A DNA stretch of 64,000 bases from Siphonodentalium dalli (GCA_032622095.1 CP136061.1:9142447-9206446); one strand, 5' to 3'. Positions 21,930-34,754 are shown, counted from the first letter of the stretch. The notes: generated by a model not told the origin, from the sequence alone. A program made the numbers and translations.

Positions 21930-22026
21930 CTGCACTGAGCCTGACACTGATTGTAATAGGTCCGTCTGTCGCATCCACACACGAGAGAATTTTGGCGTGG
22001 GCAGTAGGCGCAATTTGTCTGGCATT
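21930..22026 (-). CDS. Kazal/YPTA gene, first visible Kazal exon
   Basis: A 97-bp exon, entered in phase 1 after the acceptor CCATTTTATTTCAG and left in phase 2 at AG|GTTAGT. It reads CQTNCAYCPRQNSLVC, then GCDRRTYYNQCQAQC: the Kazal core with Cys in place of the usual Gly/Ser/Thr in CG.D, and RRTYYNQC for DGKTY.N.C. The phase-1 entry differs from all later exons and is typical of a boundary after a signal-peptide exon. I found no convincing signal exon upstream, so the gene's 5' end is unknown. Confidence 0.8.
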
Positions 22027-23018
22027 CTGAAATAAAATGGGCGTTGTAACATTATTTTGCTGCTGCAACATTTCTATGCGATCACCCTGCGGGAAGTTCA
22101 ACCTGACTTTAACCATACTAATTTCAATAGACATAACACAACGCGCATCTATAACTATGCGCTGTTCACAACGGGTTCGATAACAGATTCGAGATTGTGA
22201 TGCAAGTTGTGTTCTGTATTTATGCTACACCATTGTGTCAGATAAGTTCAATCCATTACTGCCCGCTTCAATGATACCATAGCTACCTTTACTGTTAGTC
22301 TTGATGAATAACCAGTAATGTTCGGGGTATCCTTTATTTTAAAAAAAAACTCTGGTAAGCCATGGTTACTACATCGTGGTGATTGGAACAGGTAAATGAT
22401 TAGTGAATCGTCACCATATTAGACGCACACATGTAGACCAACCCATGTATTTTGTACGTTATTGAAATGGATCCAGCTATGTATTTCACCATGGTATTTT
22501 ACCAGGATGTAAGTATGCATGTGTTGGTTTTACCAGGATAATTTACCTGTGTATTAAGGTGATATACCGGGCTATGGTTTAGAAGCCGTAAAGATGGATT
22601 ATCTCTTTAAATAACACATTTTAGATACGTTTAGATACGTATAAAATAATGCGCATTAGTTGGAAATCCCTGCCCGGAAACGCTTCTATCAATTAATATT
22701 GATTTTATTTCGAATATTTTATTATAAAATGAGATGATAAAGTGGGACACTTTATTGATCTATTTTTGGAACAGACCATTCAAGCGATACCATATAGCGA
22801 TATAGATCATTAGAGTGTTCCTATAGTTATGGTTCGAACGTCAAATGTCCCAGATTGATTGTCTGTATTGTTTTATTGTATAGTTATAAGCGATAATGAG
22901 TCTAATTAACTTTTATTTGTGACATAATTACACAATGTTTACAAAGTGATGGCCATCTTTAACATTTGATACAACAGATTAGAGGTCATACTGATGACAC
23001 AGATAAGATAAGATAAGA
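22027..23018. other. Sequence upstream of the first visible Kazal exon, no gene recognised
   Basis: No signal-peptide-like ORF with a phase-1 donor could be supported on the minus strand. A GATAA microsatellite sits at about 23003-23021, next to the following MITE. Confidence 0.45.
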
Positions 23019-23021
23019 TAA

Positions 23022-25455
23022 GGCCAAAAAAAAAAGACATGTGTTTCCGGTGACCCACCCGTCCCTATTTGGGAGCTCCCGACGGTTTTCATTTTATTCA
23101 TTTTGCAAAATTAGTCCGCATCCGGTTTTATTTTCGTGCCACCTGGAAAAATTCCATGCACAAATATGCAAAATCATCTTCAATTTTCTATTAGTTGCAG
23201 TCATTAATTTAAATTAATTCAATGAGTCATTAGCATAATTAAGTTAATTAACTGTGTAAAGCATGCTCACAAAACACATCAAATATAAAAAAACGGGAAT
23301 TTCATCACAAAATAACGGACTACCGCCGTAGTACCGGTACCTCGAAAATAGGGAACATGAAGCAAGAATAAACGATGTCCTTTGGGCTTATGCTTCATGG
23401 TTGAGCCTATATACGTTTAACTCAATTTGTTATGTGACGGGGTATTGGTTAATAGAATTTAAATGAGTTTGGACATAGATTTTCTCAGCATTCTGAAGTT
23501 AAATTCGAGTTCTGTTGTTGTGATAGGCAGACATTAAAACGTGTTTCACTAGTATGGATGCAAACATTGAACATTAGTGGTAGGGTGGTGATTTTTTTAA
23601 GCAGGTTGAATATTGTTCACATAGAGGGAACTCATGCTTTCGCACATCATGCTATTATGGGGTAGCCACTGCAATGGAGTGATCTCTAAATACTCACTTA
23701 TATCTAGATCATACATATATTTAGGACTATTAATTTAAACATATTAGTTTTAACTACTAGCTACTAGTACATGACATAACAGCCTTCCTGGCTAATAATG
23801 TTTAACACAGTGGTTTTTAAATGGACATGGCTCGTTCAAGCTTCCAAATTTTGTCTTAGGCCAAAAAAAAAAACATCTGTGTTTCCGGTTTCCCGACCTA
23901 CCTGCCGAAATTGGGCCGACCTGGATTTGTTTTTGAAAATTTTCCACAAAAAATTGACATGTAAAATTGACACTTTTTGTCCATCAGCTTTGTCATCTAT
24001 TATAAAGATAAAGGCTGGAAATTAAACCATGGCTTTAGTTTAGCACGTGCTAGAATAAAGCAAGAACGGATACTCCAGCTATCATAATCAAGTCACGCTC
24101 TCAGAACTACATGTACAACCAAAAATCTTGTAATCGATTTAATTGTTTCCTAAAGAAATTCCCAATTAATTTCTTATCCCACTTAAACAAATTTAATAGA
24201 TGTTAACGACTTGGCAGGTGAAAATGAGATGTCAACATGATGGCATAGAAGTTGTCTAGACTTTTGCTAGCAATTCCGATAGTATCAATGTTGTCATGTA
24301 CAGTATTGCGCAACATTGTGTCATGGTGCCATGAGCCACAGGAGATAGCATTTTCGTGTCCCTTCTTGGAACTCAGATCACTCCAAACTTTCTGGTGCAT
24401 ATTCCGGGTATATTGTCCGATATAAAATTAGTTTTCTGTCAAAAACTTTAGCAACTAGATGCAAAGGTATTGAGAATACCAACTTTTATCTTGTTTTTAG
24501 AATATGGTGCATTATAGAAGGATTTTGAAAAAAAAAAATCCCCCAAAAAAAACAGTTCCCTACCTGCCTACCTGGATTTTTTTGCTCAAGAAATCGGAAA
24601 CAGACATGTTTTTTTTTTGGCCTTAAACAGACATGGTTCATTCAAGCTTCCAAATGACATGGCTCATTCAAACTTCCAAATTTTGTCTAAGTAATTTTGG
24701 AAGGAAGTATATTAAAGATAGATTGACAAATAAACGAGATATCAACATACTTGTAATGGCTACATATGCTATATAGTATTTTTTAATCGCTACATAAAAA
24801 TACTGCCCATGGCCATAGCCATGTTCCAGCTGTTTTCAATTTTTCCCACAGAAGTGAAACAACACTCATTATTTCTACCATATCAGGAATAGACTAGCAC
24901 GGAATACTCTATTCTGTTCAATGTCTTGCACATGACTGTATGTTTGGGACCCAAACACCGTGTTTAAAGTTGTATTTCTTATGACTTCAATAGAAATGTA
25001 GATAAAGTATTTATCGACCTATTTCGATACTGGGAAAAATTCAAAAGCATATACTATTAAGTGTATTTTGGAGCTCAAACTACCATGTGGCTTTAAGATC
25101 ACCACTACCGAATGCAGAACTTAGATGTATGTGAAGTTCTCTCCTTGCATTCTGAAGCTTATTCATGGCAAATATTGATCTCTATTGTAAACATTATGTT
25201 TTCCACGTTTTATTCAATAGAACATTAAATTACACTATATTCTAATAGAATCTATTTAGTTTTATTATTTTATTGTCAGTTACAAACAAGGAGAAGTAGG
25301 CTTGGGGTCGCATTCATATTTATTTTGAGCATAGTCGAAAATAAAATGAAAAAATAAAATAAAATGAAAAAATAAAATAAAAAGTAACTTCCCCCCTGCC
25401 CCTATTTTTTTTCTTGCATGTCATCAGAAACACAGGTATATAAATTTTTTTGGCC
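23022..25455. mobile_element. Outer PIF/Harbinger-like element, 2.4 kb, with nested copy
   Basis: GGCCAAAAAAAAAAGACATG, then TGTTTCCGGTGAC, at the left; the right end is its imperfect reverse complement (GTCATCAGAAACACAGG...TTTTTTTGGCC). The flanks are TAA at 23019-23021 and 25456-25458. A GGCC terminus and a 3-bp TWA target duplication fit PIF/Harbinger. No transposase was seen; part of the length is the nested inner element. Confidence 0.68.
23859..24622. mobile_element. Inner PIF/Harbinger-like MITE, 764 bp
   Basis: GGCCAAAAAAAAAAACATCT and TGTTTCCGGTTTCCC at the left. At the right GAAATCGGAAACAGACATG precedes a T-run ending GGCC. TTA flanks lie at 23856-23858 and 24623-24625. Both ends carry CTACCTGCC. 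The flanking CATTCAAGCTTCCAAATTTT sequence is repeated beside the right end. Confidence 0.75.
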
Positions 25456-25458
25456 TAA

Positions 25459-26085
25459 GTTTAATTGGCAAAACATCCTTATAAGGACAGTATGCAAACA
25501 TAATAACATCTAATTGTACATTTTACATTGAACAATATAATAAATGATATTAATAGATGGTAATATATAACCTCAGTAAAGCTGAATGTGCATAGGGTCG
25601 TCTCGTCTGCATTTATTCATTGATTTGTGATACGATGCTCATCGCGTGCGAAAAATAATCTTCGGATTATATGACAAATTGAAGTGCATGAATTTGAAAT
25701 ATTGTTGAATAGGATTTTGACAAGCTGTTTGTTTTGGGTCATGTGATTACATAAGTTGTTAAACTCTTCTGGACTTTTCTGACTTATTTATAAGACTATT
25801 TCTACCCCATTATGTTTACTTTTGAGTGTGACACCGGGTACAATTGTTTTCCACAGATTAACGAACAGAATATGAATTTATTCTCATAAACGAGACAGCA
25901 AACACCCCAGTTGCGTAACGTGCTATTGTGACACAGATATCGCTCGTACCCGTATAAAATTCACGTAAAAGGACATACCATTGAAAGGTATATGTTAAGG
26001 CATGATGTACCTCACTTGCATTATACTCGGGTAAATCCTAGTGTATTACCATATATACTAATATAACTAAATTGTGTTTGTTTGT
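25459..26085. other. AT-rich stretch, nothing recognised
   Basis: No ORF with family motifs and no clear repeat beyond short TGTTTGTTTG runs at the right edge. Confidence 0.45.
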
Positions 26086-26089
26086 TTGT

Positions 26090-26770
26090 TTGTTGTTTGT
26101 TCGTTCGCTTTTCCGCTTATAGGCGACCAAACGGTTGGACGATCGGAGCTGAACATTGCATATATGGATAATTGGACCCGGGGGTGTTATTAGATAGCAC
26201 CTCATATGTCTTCAAAGGGCACTAATATATTTTTATTTATTTATTTTGGCTCGAGGCGACCGAACGGTTGGACCATCGGAGCTGACAGTTTGCACATGTG
26301 GGTATATTGACCCTGTGAATTTCATTAGATAGGCCCCGTTGACATCCGAGGTCTTATAAGGACTCTACTAATTAATTGACTAAATAATTAACTAAATGGT
26401 TGTAAACTGGTCGGTGAAAATTGAAACACGTGGATAAATTGACCCGTAGAGTGTCACGAGACCTAAAGTAGAAAATGTGAACAAAAAGAGCGTTTGTTAT
26501 CAGCTAAGAAGATATGTAGGAATATTAGTACAGGTGGTTCACCTGACCAGGGGATTGTAATGGGATAGGCGCGTTTGACCTCAGATGATTTAAATACTAA
26601 TAAAGAGCGTTTGTTATTAGCCCAGACGCTATGTTGGAACAAAAATTGGTGCACACAAGTAAAATGACTCGGAGAATATCACGGAGTAGGTGCTGTTGAT
26701 CTCAAATGACTTAAAGGGTCACTAATATTCAGCAAAAAGGAGCGTTTATTATCAGCTTAAAAGATATATG
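26090..26770. repeat. Degenerate tandem repeat, about 130-190 bp units
   Basis: Recurring blocks: GGCGACC(A/G)AACGGTTGGAC with ATCGGAGCTGA; TGGATAATTGGACCC-like; ATTAGATAG(C/G)CC; and AAAGAGCGTTTGTTAT(C/T)AGC. About four diverged copies. ORFs inside are not conserved between copies. Confidence 0.6.
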
Positions 26771-27122
26771 TAACTTGCATGTGTAATTTCAAAAACAATA
26801 TTGTCCATCATTTGGGAATTCGACCTAGCATTGGTGCCGCAAACAATGGAACCGTACCAGTAGTTCGTAAAATTATAGAGCCAGATTTGATTACACCGAG
26901 CATTGGTCCTTAAAACCACGTGGCATACATCCATCGTTTATTAATGGAAATGTGGTTCAAATATCTGCGATATCACCCAGAGTAGGTGTTTGTGCAATTC
27001 TGTGCCGGTCGGACGTGAATTTTGCGGTAGAACTATTAAATCTATAATATATTGTGGAATAGAGCAATACCGTCTACTGTAAAGTTTGCAGTATAACCTT
27101 TAAATCTACGGTACATAATTAC

Positions 27123-27303
27123 GGGCGTGTCGTTAAAACAAGAATATATAAATTGTCAAATATATAAATATAAACTGAGCGCGCCACTTTGATAACCGCT
27201 TCACAATACATGCGTGTATAGCGAAGCGGTTTTTAAAGTGGCACTTTGGGTTAAAATTTATATAATTTTTAATTTATATGTTACTTGTTTTAACGACACG
27301 CCC
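27123..27303. mobile_element. Foldback element, 181 bp
   Basis: GGGCGTGTCGTTAAAACAAG and CTTGTTTTAACGACACGCCC are exact reverse complements. Inner arms CCACTTTGATAACCGCTTC and GCGAAGCGGTTTTTAAAGTGG also pair. The sequence just outside (about 27305-27460) is shared with 35730-35890. Confidence 0.8.
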
Positions 27304-27304
27304 C

Positions 27305-27470
27305 TGTGCTACGGTGTATGTAGGAAAATATACGGTGTTCTATTTATTTCACGGTTTATTTGCCATAACATGTACTGCCTATATTTTACAGTGAATAAAA
27401 CAACATGGCGGCATAGGATCGTCTTCCGAATCGAATTTGGTTATGTGGAATGGCTTGTTTCGTCAGGCCG
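27305..27470. repeat. Dispersed repeat, copy 1 (copy 2 at 35633-35895)
   Basis: CGGTGTATGTAGGAAAATAT, ACGGTGTTCTATTTATTTCA and GATCGTCTTCCGAATCGAAT are shared with copy 2. Copy 2 also keeps one arm of the foldback (GGCGTGTCATTAAAACGAGC, GAGCGCGCCA), so both belong to one larger mobile unit. Confidence 0.65.
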
Positions 27471-27704
27471 TCGATGAATTTTAAGAGGACTGTATGATTG
27501 TTTCGACAAATTCGAATGTGATCCCCATGTCATTGATGTGGCAAGTGATTGGTCGAGATGAATTGTATATAAGATTTGATTTATGTATAAGAATTTTACA
27601 TTTGATAGGATGACATTTGTTTGTCTGAGATTTTATTTCAACCTTATGAAACTTAATTTATAACTGCTTCGTGTTATTCGTATCTGGTGAATATTTCAAA
27701 TGTC

Positions 27705-27875
27705 AGCATATAGGTTTATATCCGAATGTTCTGGGTCACTATATGAAGGTATTTCCGGATGTTTCTGTTTCACTATATATGAAGGTGTATATCCAAATGT
27801 TTCTGTTTCACTCTATATGAAGGTATATCCGAATGTTCTGTTTCACTCTATATGAAGGTATATCCGAAAGTTTCT
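27705..27875. repeat. About 40-bp minisatellite, about 5 copies
   Basis: The unit is TATATCCGAATGTTTCTGTT followed by TCACTATATATGAAGG with small indels. Confidence 0.82.
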
Positions 27876-27884
27876 GGTACATCC

Positions 27885-28030
27885 AATGTAGTTACGATTC
27901 TCTTAATCCATTGAATATGTATATATATATACAAATGAATGTCACGTAACGATCGTTGATGTATGTAGCGACGATTTCTCTTAATCCATTGAATAACATA
28001 TAAGTATATGAATGAATGTCACGTCATGAT
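27885..28030. repeat. Two-copy tandem repeat
   Basis: CGATT(T)CTCTTAATCCATTGAATA and AATGAATGTCACGT occur twice with a spacing of about 85-95 bp. Confidence 0.62.
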
Positions 28031-31000
28031 TTCTTGAACTAATGTTCCACACTATTCCTTTCTAAATTCCTTTGATATTTACTGTATATCTATAGGATTG
28101 AACTCCTATATATATATGGATTTCTCTCGATGAAGGGTGCATGTATATTACACGTAATGGCTAATCCCATATGTGTTGACCACGCCGGAGCTCCTGAAGC
28201 AGTGATACGGGAACAGACATGTCTCTGAGTTTTGTATACTAGAGATGGAATGTCTGAGAAAGTTCTGTGAACTCTTTTCTCACGGTAATGAGTGTATCTC
28301 AAAATCTCGGTTCAAGATAAATTATCGGTCAGTTTCAAATCTCAGAGTAATGCCTTAACATGGCTGGGGAGCATCTGGTTGTCAGCCTTGTCTGACAAAT
28401 TTAATGATATAGGAATTATCGATTAGTTTAGACATTCATACAAATATTACTCCATGAGCAAAGGAAGAATGACGTGTTTCTATCCCAATTAGGCACCCAA
28501 TGGTAACAGTACAGGTTCCTGGGCCCTGTACTATAGATTTCCAATAGCCGTGTTTGAACACGTAGACAACGTTCCTCGGTAATTTCCTATTCTTGTAAAG
28601 CGAGACTTGTGTTCTATAGTACTCGAGCAATTGTATTCTTGTAAATTCCTTGCATTGTAAATTGGAATTTAACAATAGGCGATTACCCTTTTCCACACCA
28701 TACATCGTTGTGAACTGACTTATATAATATTATCGGAGAGCCATTCTGTAACTGGGATTCATTTCAGCAGCAAGCTGCTCGGTTTTTTGGGTGAATGGAG
28801 TATTCCAACGCTGCATCTTTTTGTTATTCTATAGTACTCGAATTGTCTATCTTGGGGAAAAACAAGAACTCACTTTACGGGCTGATAAATTACCAACTTA
28901 GGGAGTTCCATAGTACAGAAATAACACAAATCGGGTAGAACGCGGTGTTAAAATTACGAATCTGTATACGAATCTGAATTAGTGGTTGTCACCACAATGA
29001 AACGCGTGTGAATGTCGATATGTCAGATTATCGCCAGGTGTATTGCGCACTCATGCATTCACCCTTTGTCGGCGTGCGAAGTTTCACGGGGCCAATACAA
29101 TCGTAGTAATATTGGGATGATGGGTTAAAATTACGCATGGGCGTAGATAGATATATTTTGAGATGGGGTTTATAAACAGAGACAAATTGTCTTTGGTAAA
29201 TAAGGGTTTCCACATAAAGTATGTTGTTACAGGGGCGATTCTAACCAAATTACTCAACAATTGGGAATTTCATGCAGGGACGTGTCGATGGGTGTTGGCG
29301 AATCGCCATAATCTTCGTCCCAAAGTTCGTGATGATTGATTTATGGAGTTAAATGGCAATTAGTTGAGAAGTTTCGATCGGTTGGAATTGTTGGGTTGGG
29401 GATTTCTAACAGTTGGAAATCTTGAGTAACCATTGCAGATTTTCAACCGAATGGGGTGCAAATATAGTTTTCCGGACTCGGAAATAATATATGGTTCAGG
29501 GAGGAGGTGCACTCGGACAGCGGAGACCTTATACGTGGATGTTACCTCGATTCCATGGTAGAAAATGGCACTGAATTTGAAAATTAAGACTGGAGAATAG
29601 GTTGTAATCATTACAATGGCTAAATTTTCCAGCTAATGTAACTGCAAATTATACTTTATACCACTAGTATGATGTTTTCCTACATTCAGTGTAATTTTGG
29701 TTGTTAAATCTAAGTTTCTCCTTAAACAAAAAGTTACACCTACCCTTTGGAAAATATACTTGAAATATATAGTTTCACCCTTTTAACTTGGAAATATTTT
29801 TATCAGTCTATTATCTCCGGCAATTAAGTTTGTTTTTAATTACATTGTACATGTATCGAAATCGTACGTATAGACAACCAGTTAAAATTTTCCTGCTCAA
29901 TCTGACACTATATTCACCATGTGTAGGTTTTTCTGTCGATGGGATTTATTTGTGATCACACTATCCGTCTCTATCCCCGTGTGTTCCTACATACATCGTT
30001 AAATATATTTGACCATGAACCATGTACATACAAGGAAAGTCATGAAAAGCTGTATATATATTGTCTTCTATGATGTAGGTCAATAAAACATCTATCTCTT
30101 ATAAAGAGTGTTTTCGCTTATGATATTTTGTACTCGTGTTCAGCGTAAAATGTTGTAAGCGTTTGTGTATTTTCGCGATGCTTGTGCGATTGGGATTATG
30201 GTTTTCATGTTCCCCATTGCCTATCATAACATTGACTTTATACATCCACTAAACCATTCGCCAACTGACTCAAATATATATAGGCATTACTATATCCATT
30301 TATGTATAATATTAGAGTAAGTTCCCTTTACCCATTAACAAGCGTTCGCCTCCACGCGTAGCAAACGAAGATCCATAGTACTGGATTTTGTCTGTTCTTG
30401 TAAATGACGGGGAATCGCACACACTCGTATCCATAGTATTTGACAGCTTGTCCACGTGTTCAAACACGGATATTGGAAATCTATAGTACAGGCCCCTGGA
30501 CAGGAAATCCGGTGTACATGACAGGTATTATGTCGTTCCTGCCCAAGTTCACTGTAAAAAGGACTGTGTGGCAGCTTCCACACAATGACTGTGTGGAGGC
30601 ATTATCTGAACATAAATGTGTACATAATACACACATTTGTGTGTATCACCCAATATCCACACATATATGTGTACACCACCACACATATTTGTGTGTGACG
30701 TCGGTTTTTTAAATTTCACGTGGTGGTCACGCGCGCGTCGTTGTTTCGTACAGGCTCACAGGCTGCCGTAAAGTGTACACATGGAGTCTTGTTGATTGTG
30801 GTGGATCTCGAAATTCGATATATTGGGCGGTCTCTTCGATTATTTCTATAGTTAAGGTAAGATTATATTTAAATTGGCAAGATATTCACCTTTGTGAGAA
30901 TGTCCGTATCTATTTTGTATAACATGATTGAACGAAATAATAAACTTGATTTAGATTTTCAGATTCAACAATTCCCTATCGCATAGTCATATATTTACAC

Positions 31001-31150
31001 TTTAGAGTTGTGCGTTTATCTGGGTTTATCTGTTGTTTCTGTAGTCAATATGATACGCATCTTTCCGAAGCATAAAACCTATTTCTGCTCGAAAATTGTC
31101 TTTTATGTAAATTGACAAATTCAACTGTGTGGTGAAGACATTTACTGAAC
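28031..31150. other. Gene-poor stretch with dispersed inverted repeat pair
   Basis: A segment at about 28505-28570 (CCCTGTACTATAGATTTCCA, then GTGTTTGAACACGT) returns in inverted orientation at 30450-30510. A segment at 29375-29520 is diverged but recognisable at 32738-32872 (AACAGTTGGAAA.CTTGAG, GGGTG.GCAAATATA, TATGGTTCA). Short CACACA...TGTGTG palindromes lie at 30610-30700. No host exon is supported. Confidence 0.5.
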
Positions 31151-31154
31151 TTCA

Positions 31155-32246
31155 GGAAGTTACAGAATGTGCCCATCTTGGTTTAATTCAGGACAAGTTT
31201 GCGAAGCATGTCAATTCCGCCTCTTCTGTGTCGACAAAAATGAGGAACAACTTTTTCAATATCATGGGTAACAAACTACACCCATCACCATGACAAATGT
31301 CCTCAAAACTGTTGTTCTACCGAGAGCTCTCTGCGGTGTCGAGGTGGTTCCTTTTTATCAAAGTTCCGCCATCACCATTATGAACAAAGCCGCCAGAACA
31401 TGTCTCAAATACGCACAATCCCTCCCAAAACGAGCGTCAACTAGGCTATCGCTAGGTCTTCTTGGATTTCTACCAATTGAATATCAACTGCATATCAAAA
31501 AACTTTGCTTTATGGGACGTCTTATCCATCTACCGTTCGGCCATCAATTACCATTACGACTGTTTGTCCTGAAAGCACACCTCTACAGACTATACAGTCG
31601 CTCCAGTGGTTTTGTACAGGAAATGTTCTCCATATTAGCCAAATACGATCTTTTGAACTATTTGAACGACTACCTGGACATTGGGGTCTTTCCAAAACTG
31701 TCAACGTGGATAACTCTTGTGAAGGCAGCTGTCAGGGGAACGTTCATTTCCTCGTGGCAGACCAAAGTTTCGTCCGATCCATCCTTGCGAATTCTGTGGA
31801 AAGTTCACCCTAATCCCCTATCAAACTGGGCAGTCTGGAAACTTCTCCATGGAAACGCTCACATGTTGACATATCTCAAAAACTTAGTACTGCTTCTCAA
31901 CAGGACTACCTATGCCAACAATTTAGTGTGTCATCTCTGCAGCGAAGTGTACTCGAACGAAATCGACCACGCCATGTTCGTATGCTCTTCTCCAGCCGCA
32001 CTCATTATTAGAAACTCTTTTTGGGAAGGGATTATCTCTCGTTTCGGCATACCCGAATATTTTCACCTTGCGTTGTTAGCCAGAGATGACCTGGTAGCAA
32101 CGCTCCTCGGAAGTTCTCTGGAAACCCTAACAGAACACATATCTCACTGCCTCAAGGAACTAGTACTATATTCTGCGAAGTTCCTGTACGTTCTCAGCAC
32201 AATGATAAGGAATGGCGTACAGCAACCCGTGTCTCGTCCATTGTAA
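31155..32246 (+). pseudogene. 5'-truncated non-LTR retrotransposon, C-terminal part of ORF2
   Basis: The reading begins near 31155 (EVTECAHLGLIQDKFAKHVN), shifts frame by one base near 31285, and continues open to the stop after 32246 (318 codons from MTNVLK). It shows the post-RT thumb-like region (VVLPRALCGVEVVP, LSLGLLGFLPIEYQ) and a LINE-type C-terminal knuckle C-H-L-C-x9-D-H-x3-F-V-C. There is no catalytic RT core or endonuclease, so this is a 5'-truncated insertion. The 15180-15713 remnant aligns with it. Not a host gene, although the last 957 bases are uninterrupted. Confidence 0.85.
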
Positions 32247-34750
32247 TTATCTTCTCAACACCCACGCATGTTGTAACGACTAACTGTCATATCTGTTGGA
32301 CAAATCAGATTTTCCTGCAACAAAAGCTGTTGTGAACATTCAAATGCATATATGCTTCACTCTCGTGGTTTCCAACACCTCTCCATACTTGTACATAACG
32401 GCCCACCACATTGGTCAGGGGAGCCCACTTTAATCCAACTGTATTTATATGTCATGTGTATCGATCTCTCCTATACTTGGAGGTAATAAAGATATCTCTC
32501 TATAACCCTATCCCAAACTTCGGTAAAATTTACTAAAAATTCCAACAGTTGGACATTTCATGCCTGACGCAAAGTTGCAAGTTTTACACCACATGCATTA
32601 TAATAGGTTGAAATTGTTCTCTTTGTTTGGTTTTTCAACCAGTAATTAGTGGGAAATTTATTGTTTTTTTTAGACAAACAGTAGCATATTTTTCTACTTT
32701 TGGAAATAAAAATGGCCTCAAATGGCCATCGGGTGGACGACTTCGATTTGGTTGGAAATTCTAATAGTTGGAAAGCTTGAGGTACCAATTAGAAAATTCA
32801 GAACGAGAGGGGGTGTGCAAATATAATTCTACAAATATGGTTCAAGGGGATGGTGGAGTGCACTTCGACATTTGAAGGTGGACACCCCCCGCCAACGGCG
32901 ACCATCGAGCCGCGTCCCTGAATGCGACTTGTGGATGCCATTGGAATGCCCTATATAGTCGTATACTACGAAGTTCTATATATGTGGCACCCGGAATCAC
33001 ACAAAATGTGTGAAATTGGTGTTTCAAATTAATTTCATTTGAATATGATGATCATGAGCATCACTGTTGCAATAAACCTTGAAATACCACAATGGACGAT
33101 CAATGTACCAAGTGAAACAAATTGTTGGGTGGTGGGGTATTTATTTGTCAATTATATTGGTGGTTTACCAAGACGATGTGAAAAATTAGCATGCATATTT
33201 TGGCTCCTCTGCTTGCGTAAATTCGGTTACCGAGGGAGGGGCCGGGTGGGGGTGATGTCGTATATCTAATACATATGTAGCCACCGTTTGTGTCCAAAAC
33301 TTTAAATTGTGAAGAATATTTTGTCATTCAATAAATGTCATAATAGCAAATAATGAACTTATAAATAATCTGAAATTATAAATACTGCAGAATAGTGAGA
33401 TGTGTCATTAAAGTATTATTAGCATTTGGATTAAGTGACGTACATGGTGAAGAGTTATCGTTTATACTATAAAAAAGGGGGAGGGGGGGCTTATTTTCAA
33501 ACTCGCCATGTTTCTCATATTATAATCCTTATCTATGAATGTATCGTGTTATATAGCTAAAATTCCTCATGTAAAATTGCAAATTTCCCGTGTCAAGATT
33601 GTGCTTAATGGGGCATCGATCTGGCCATATAGATAAAGTTAAATAAAATGTACGAACATTCATTATGTGAAGCTATAATGAGTAGTACATGTATATATTT
33701 AGCATGTTTCAAAAACTATATTTCTTTCTGAAAATGCGCTCTTTAATGTATGAATTATAATACTGTTATAGATGTACATACACTGTAAATAATATTCCCA
33801 CATTGGCATGTTATAAACAAAATAACTTCTCTGCTTACAGGTTCAATGGTGAAATCATGGCGGTCACGCGGTGCGACGTCGATGTAAATAACAAGATATG
33901 GACATGACTGCCTTGGCAACGACGCAGATAAACTCTAGTCAACCAACCAAGAACCACGGTGGAATGTACGAGTTAGACACAAATTCCACAATCAATGATT
34001 TTGGTATACATATGATGATGTCATGTGCTGTAATTTGGTTTCTGTGCAAGAGGAGATGACTTCTATTCTTCGTGAACTCGAGATTTCTCCTTAGAAATTG
34101 CACCGATATATATACATTCGAAAAGACTATCCTCTTTGGAGCCCTTAATTTTCTTGTATAGTTCAAGGGATCTCAGAAAGCTTCAGTTAGTTTTAGAGCT
34201 TGTTCTTCTACACACGTGAGGGTGAGTCTGGTGTAAGACAGCCAACCAGTATAGCAATATATATATATATATGTATATATAGCAGAGACTGACTTTCGAA
34301 TTGTTCTAATACATTCAAGTTGGAGGAAAATTCTAGTTAGTGATGTGAAACCCATTGATGGAACTGAAACATGCACGCTTATAGTTTAAAATTTCTTTGA
34401 AATCTCGTCTGATGACCAAAATATTATGTGAATGTGTTAAACGGCTGTTTTGTTTTGTGTCGTTGTATTATTGAAATTAAAGACTATAGCTATACTATAT
34501 ATCATTCGACAATCACGATTTCTGCTGTGTACACAAAAGAAGGCCGCGGACCCCCGGGATATGCATGTTTGCTGTTTGATAAGTTAATATTCGAAAACGT
34601 CCAGCGCCGCATGTCAAGCATCAGTAGACTATAACATTTCATATGTATGGCAGGAAAAAAACGTCCAACGATAGATCATAGCCGAACTATATGTATGGTC
34701 AATAAATATCGGTGTAAACACTCTTCGTTGAATATGATTTTTTTTGCAGG
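32247..34750. other. Gene-poor stretch
   Basis: It holds the 3' tail of the LINE (to roughly 32510, with AATAAA near 32485), the dispersed repeat copy at 32738-32872, a G-rich tract near 33475, and an AT microsatellite near 34255. No exon is supported. Confidence 0.45.
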
Positions 34751-34754
34751 ATTA

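Noticed and set aside
28436-28705. Possible host exon on the minus strand
   Set aside because: No splice-site support or recognisable domain, and part of it is a dispersed repeat found inverted near 30450-30510.
22027-31150. Signal-peptide exon of the Kazal gene
   Set aside because: I looked for a Met plus hydrophobic stretch ending in a phase-1 donor on the minus strand and found nothing convincing; candidates such as the GTGAGT near 23697 and 28873 lack a signal-like reading frame.
31505-31813. Additional ORF inside the LINE
   Set aside because: Overlapping frame without motifs; the 31290-32246 frame carries the LINE similarities.
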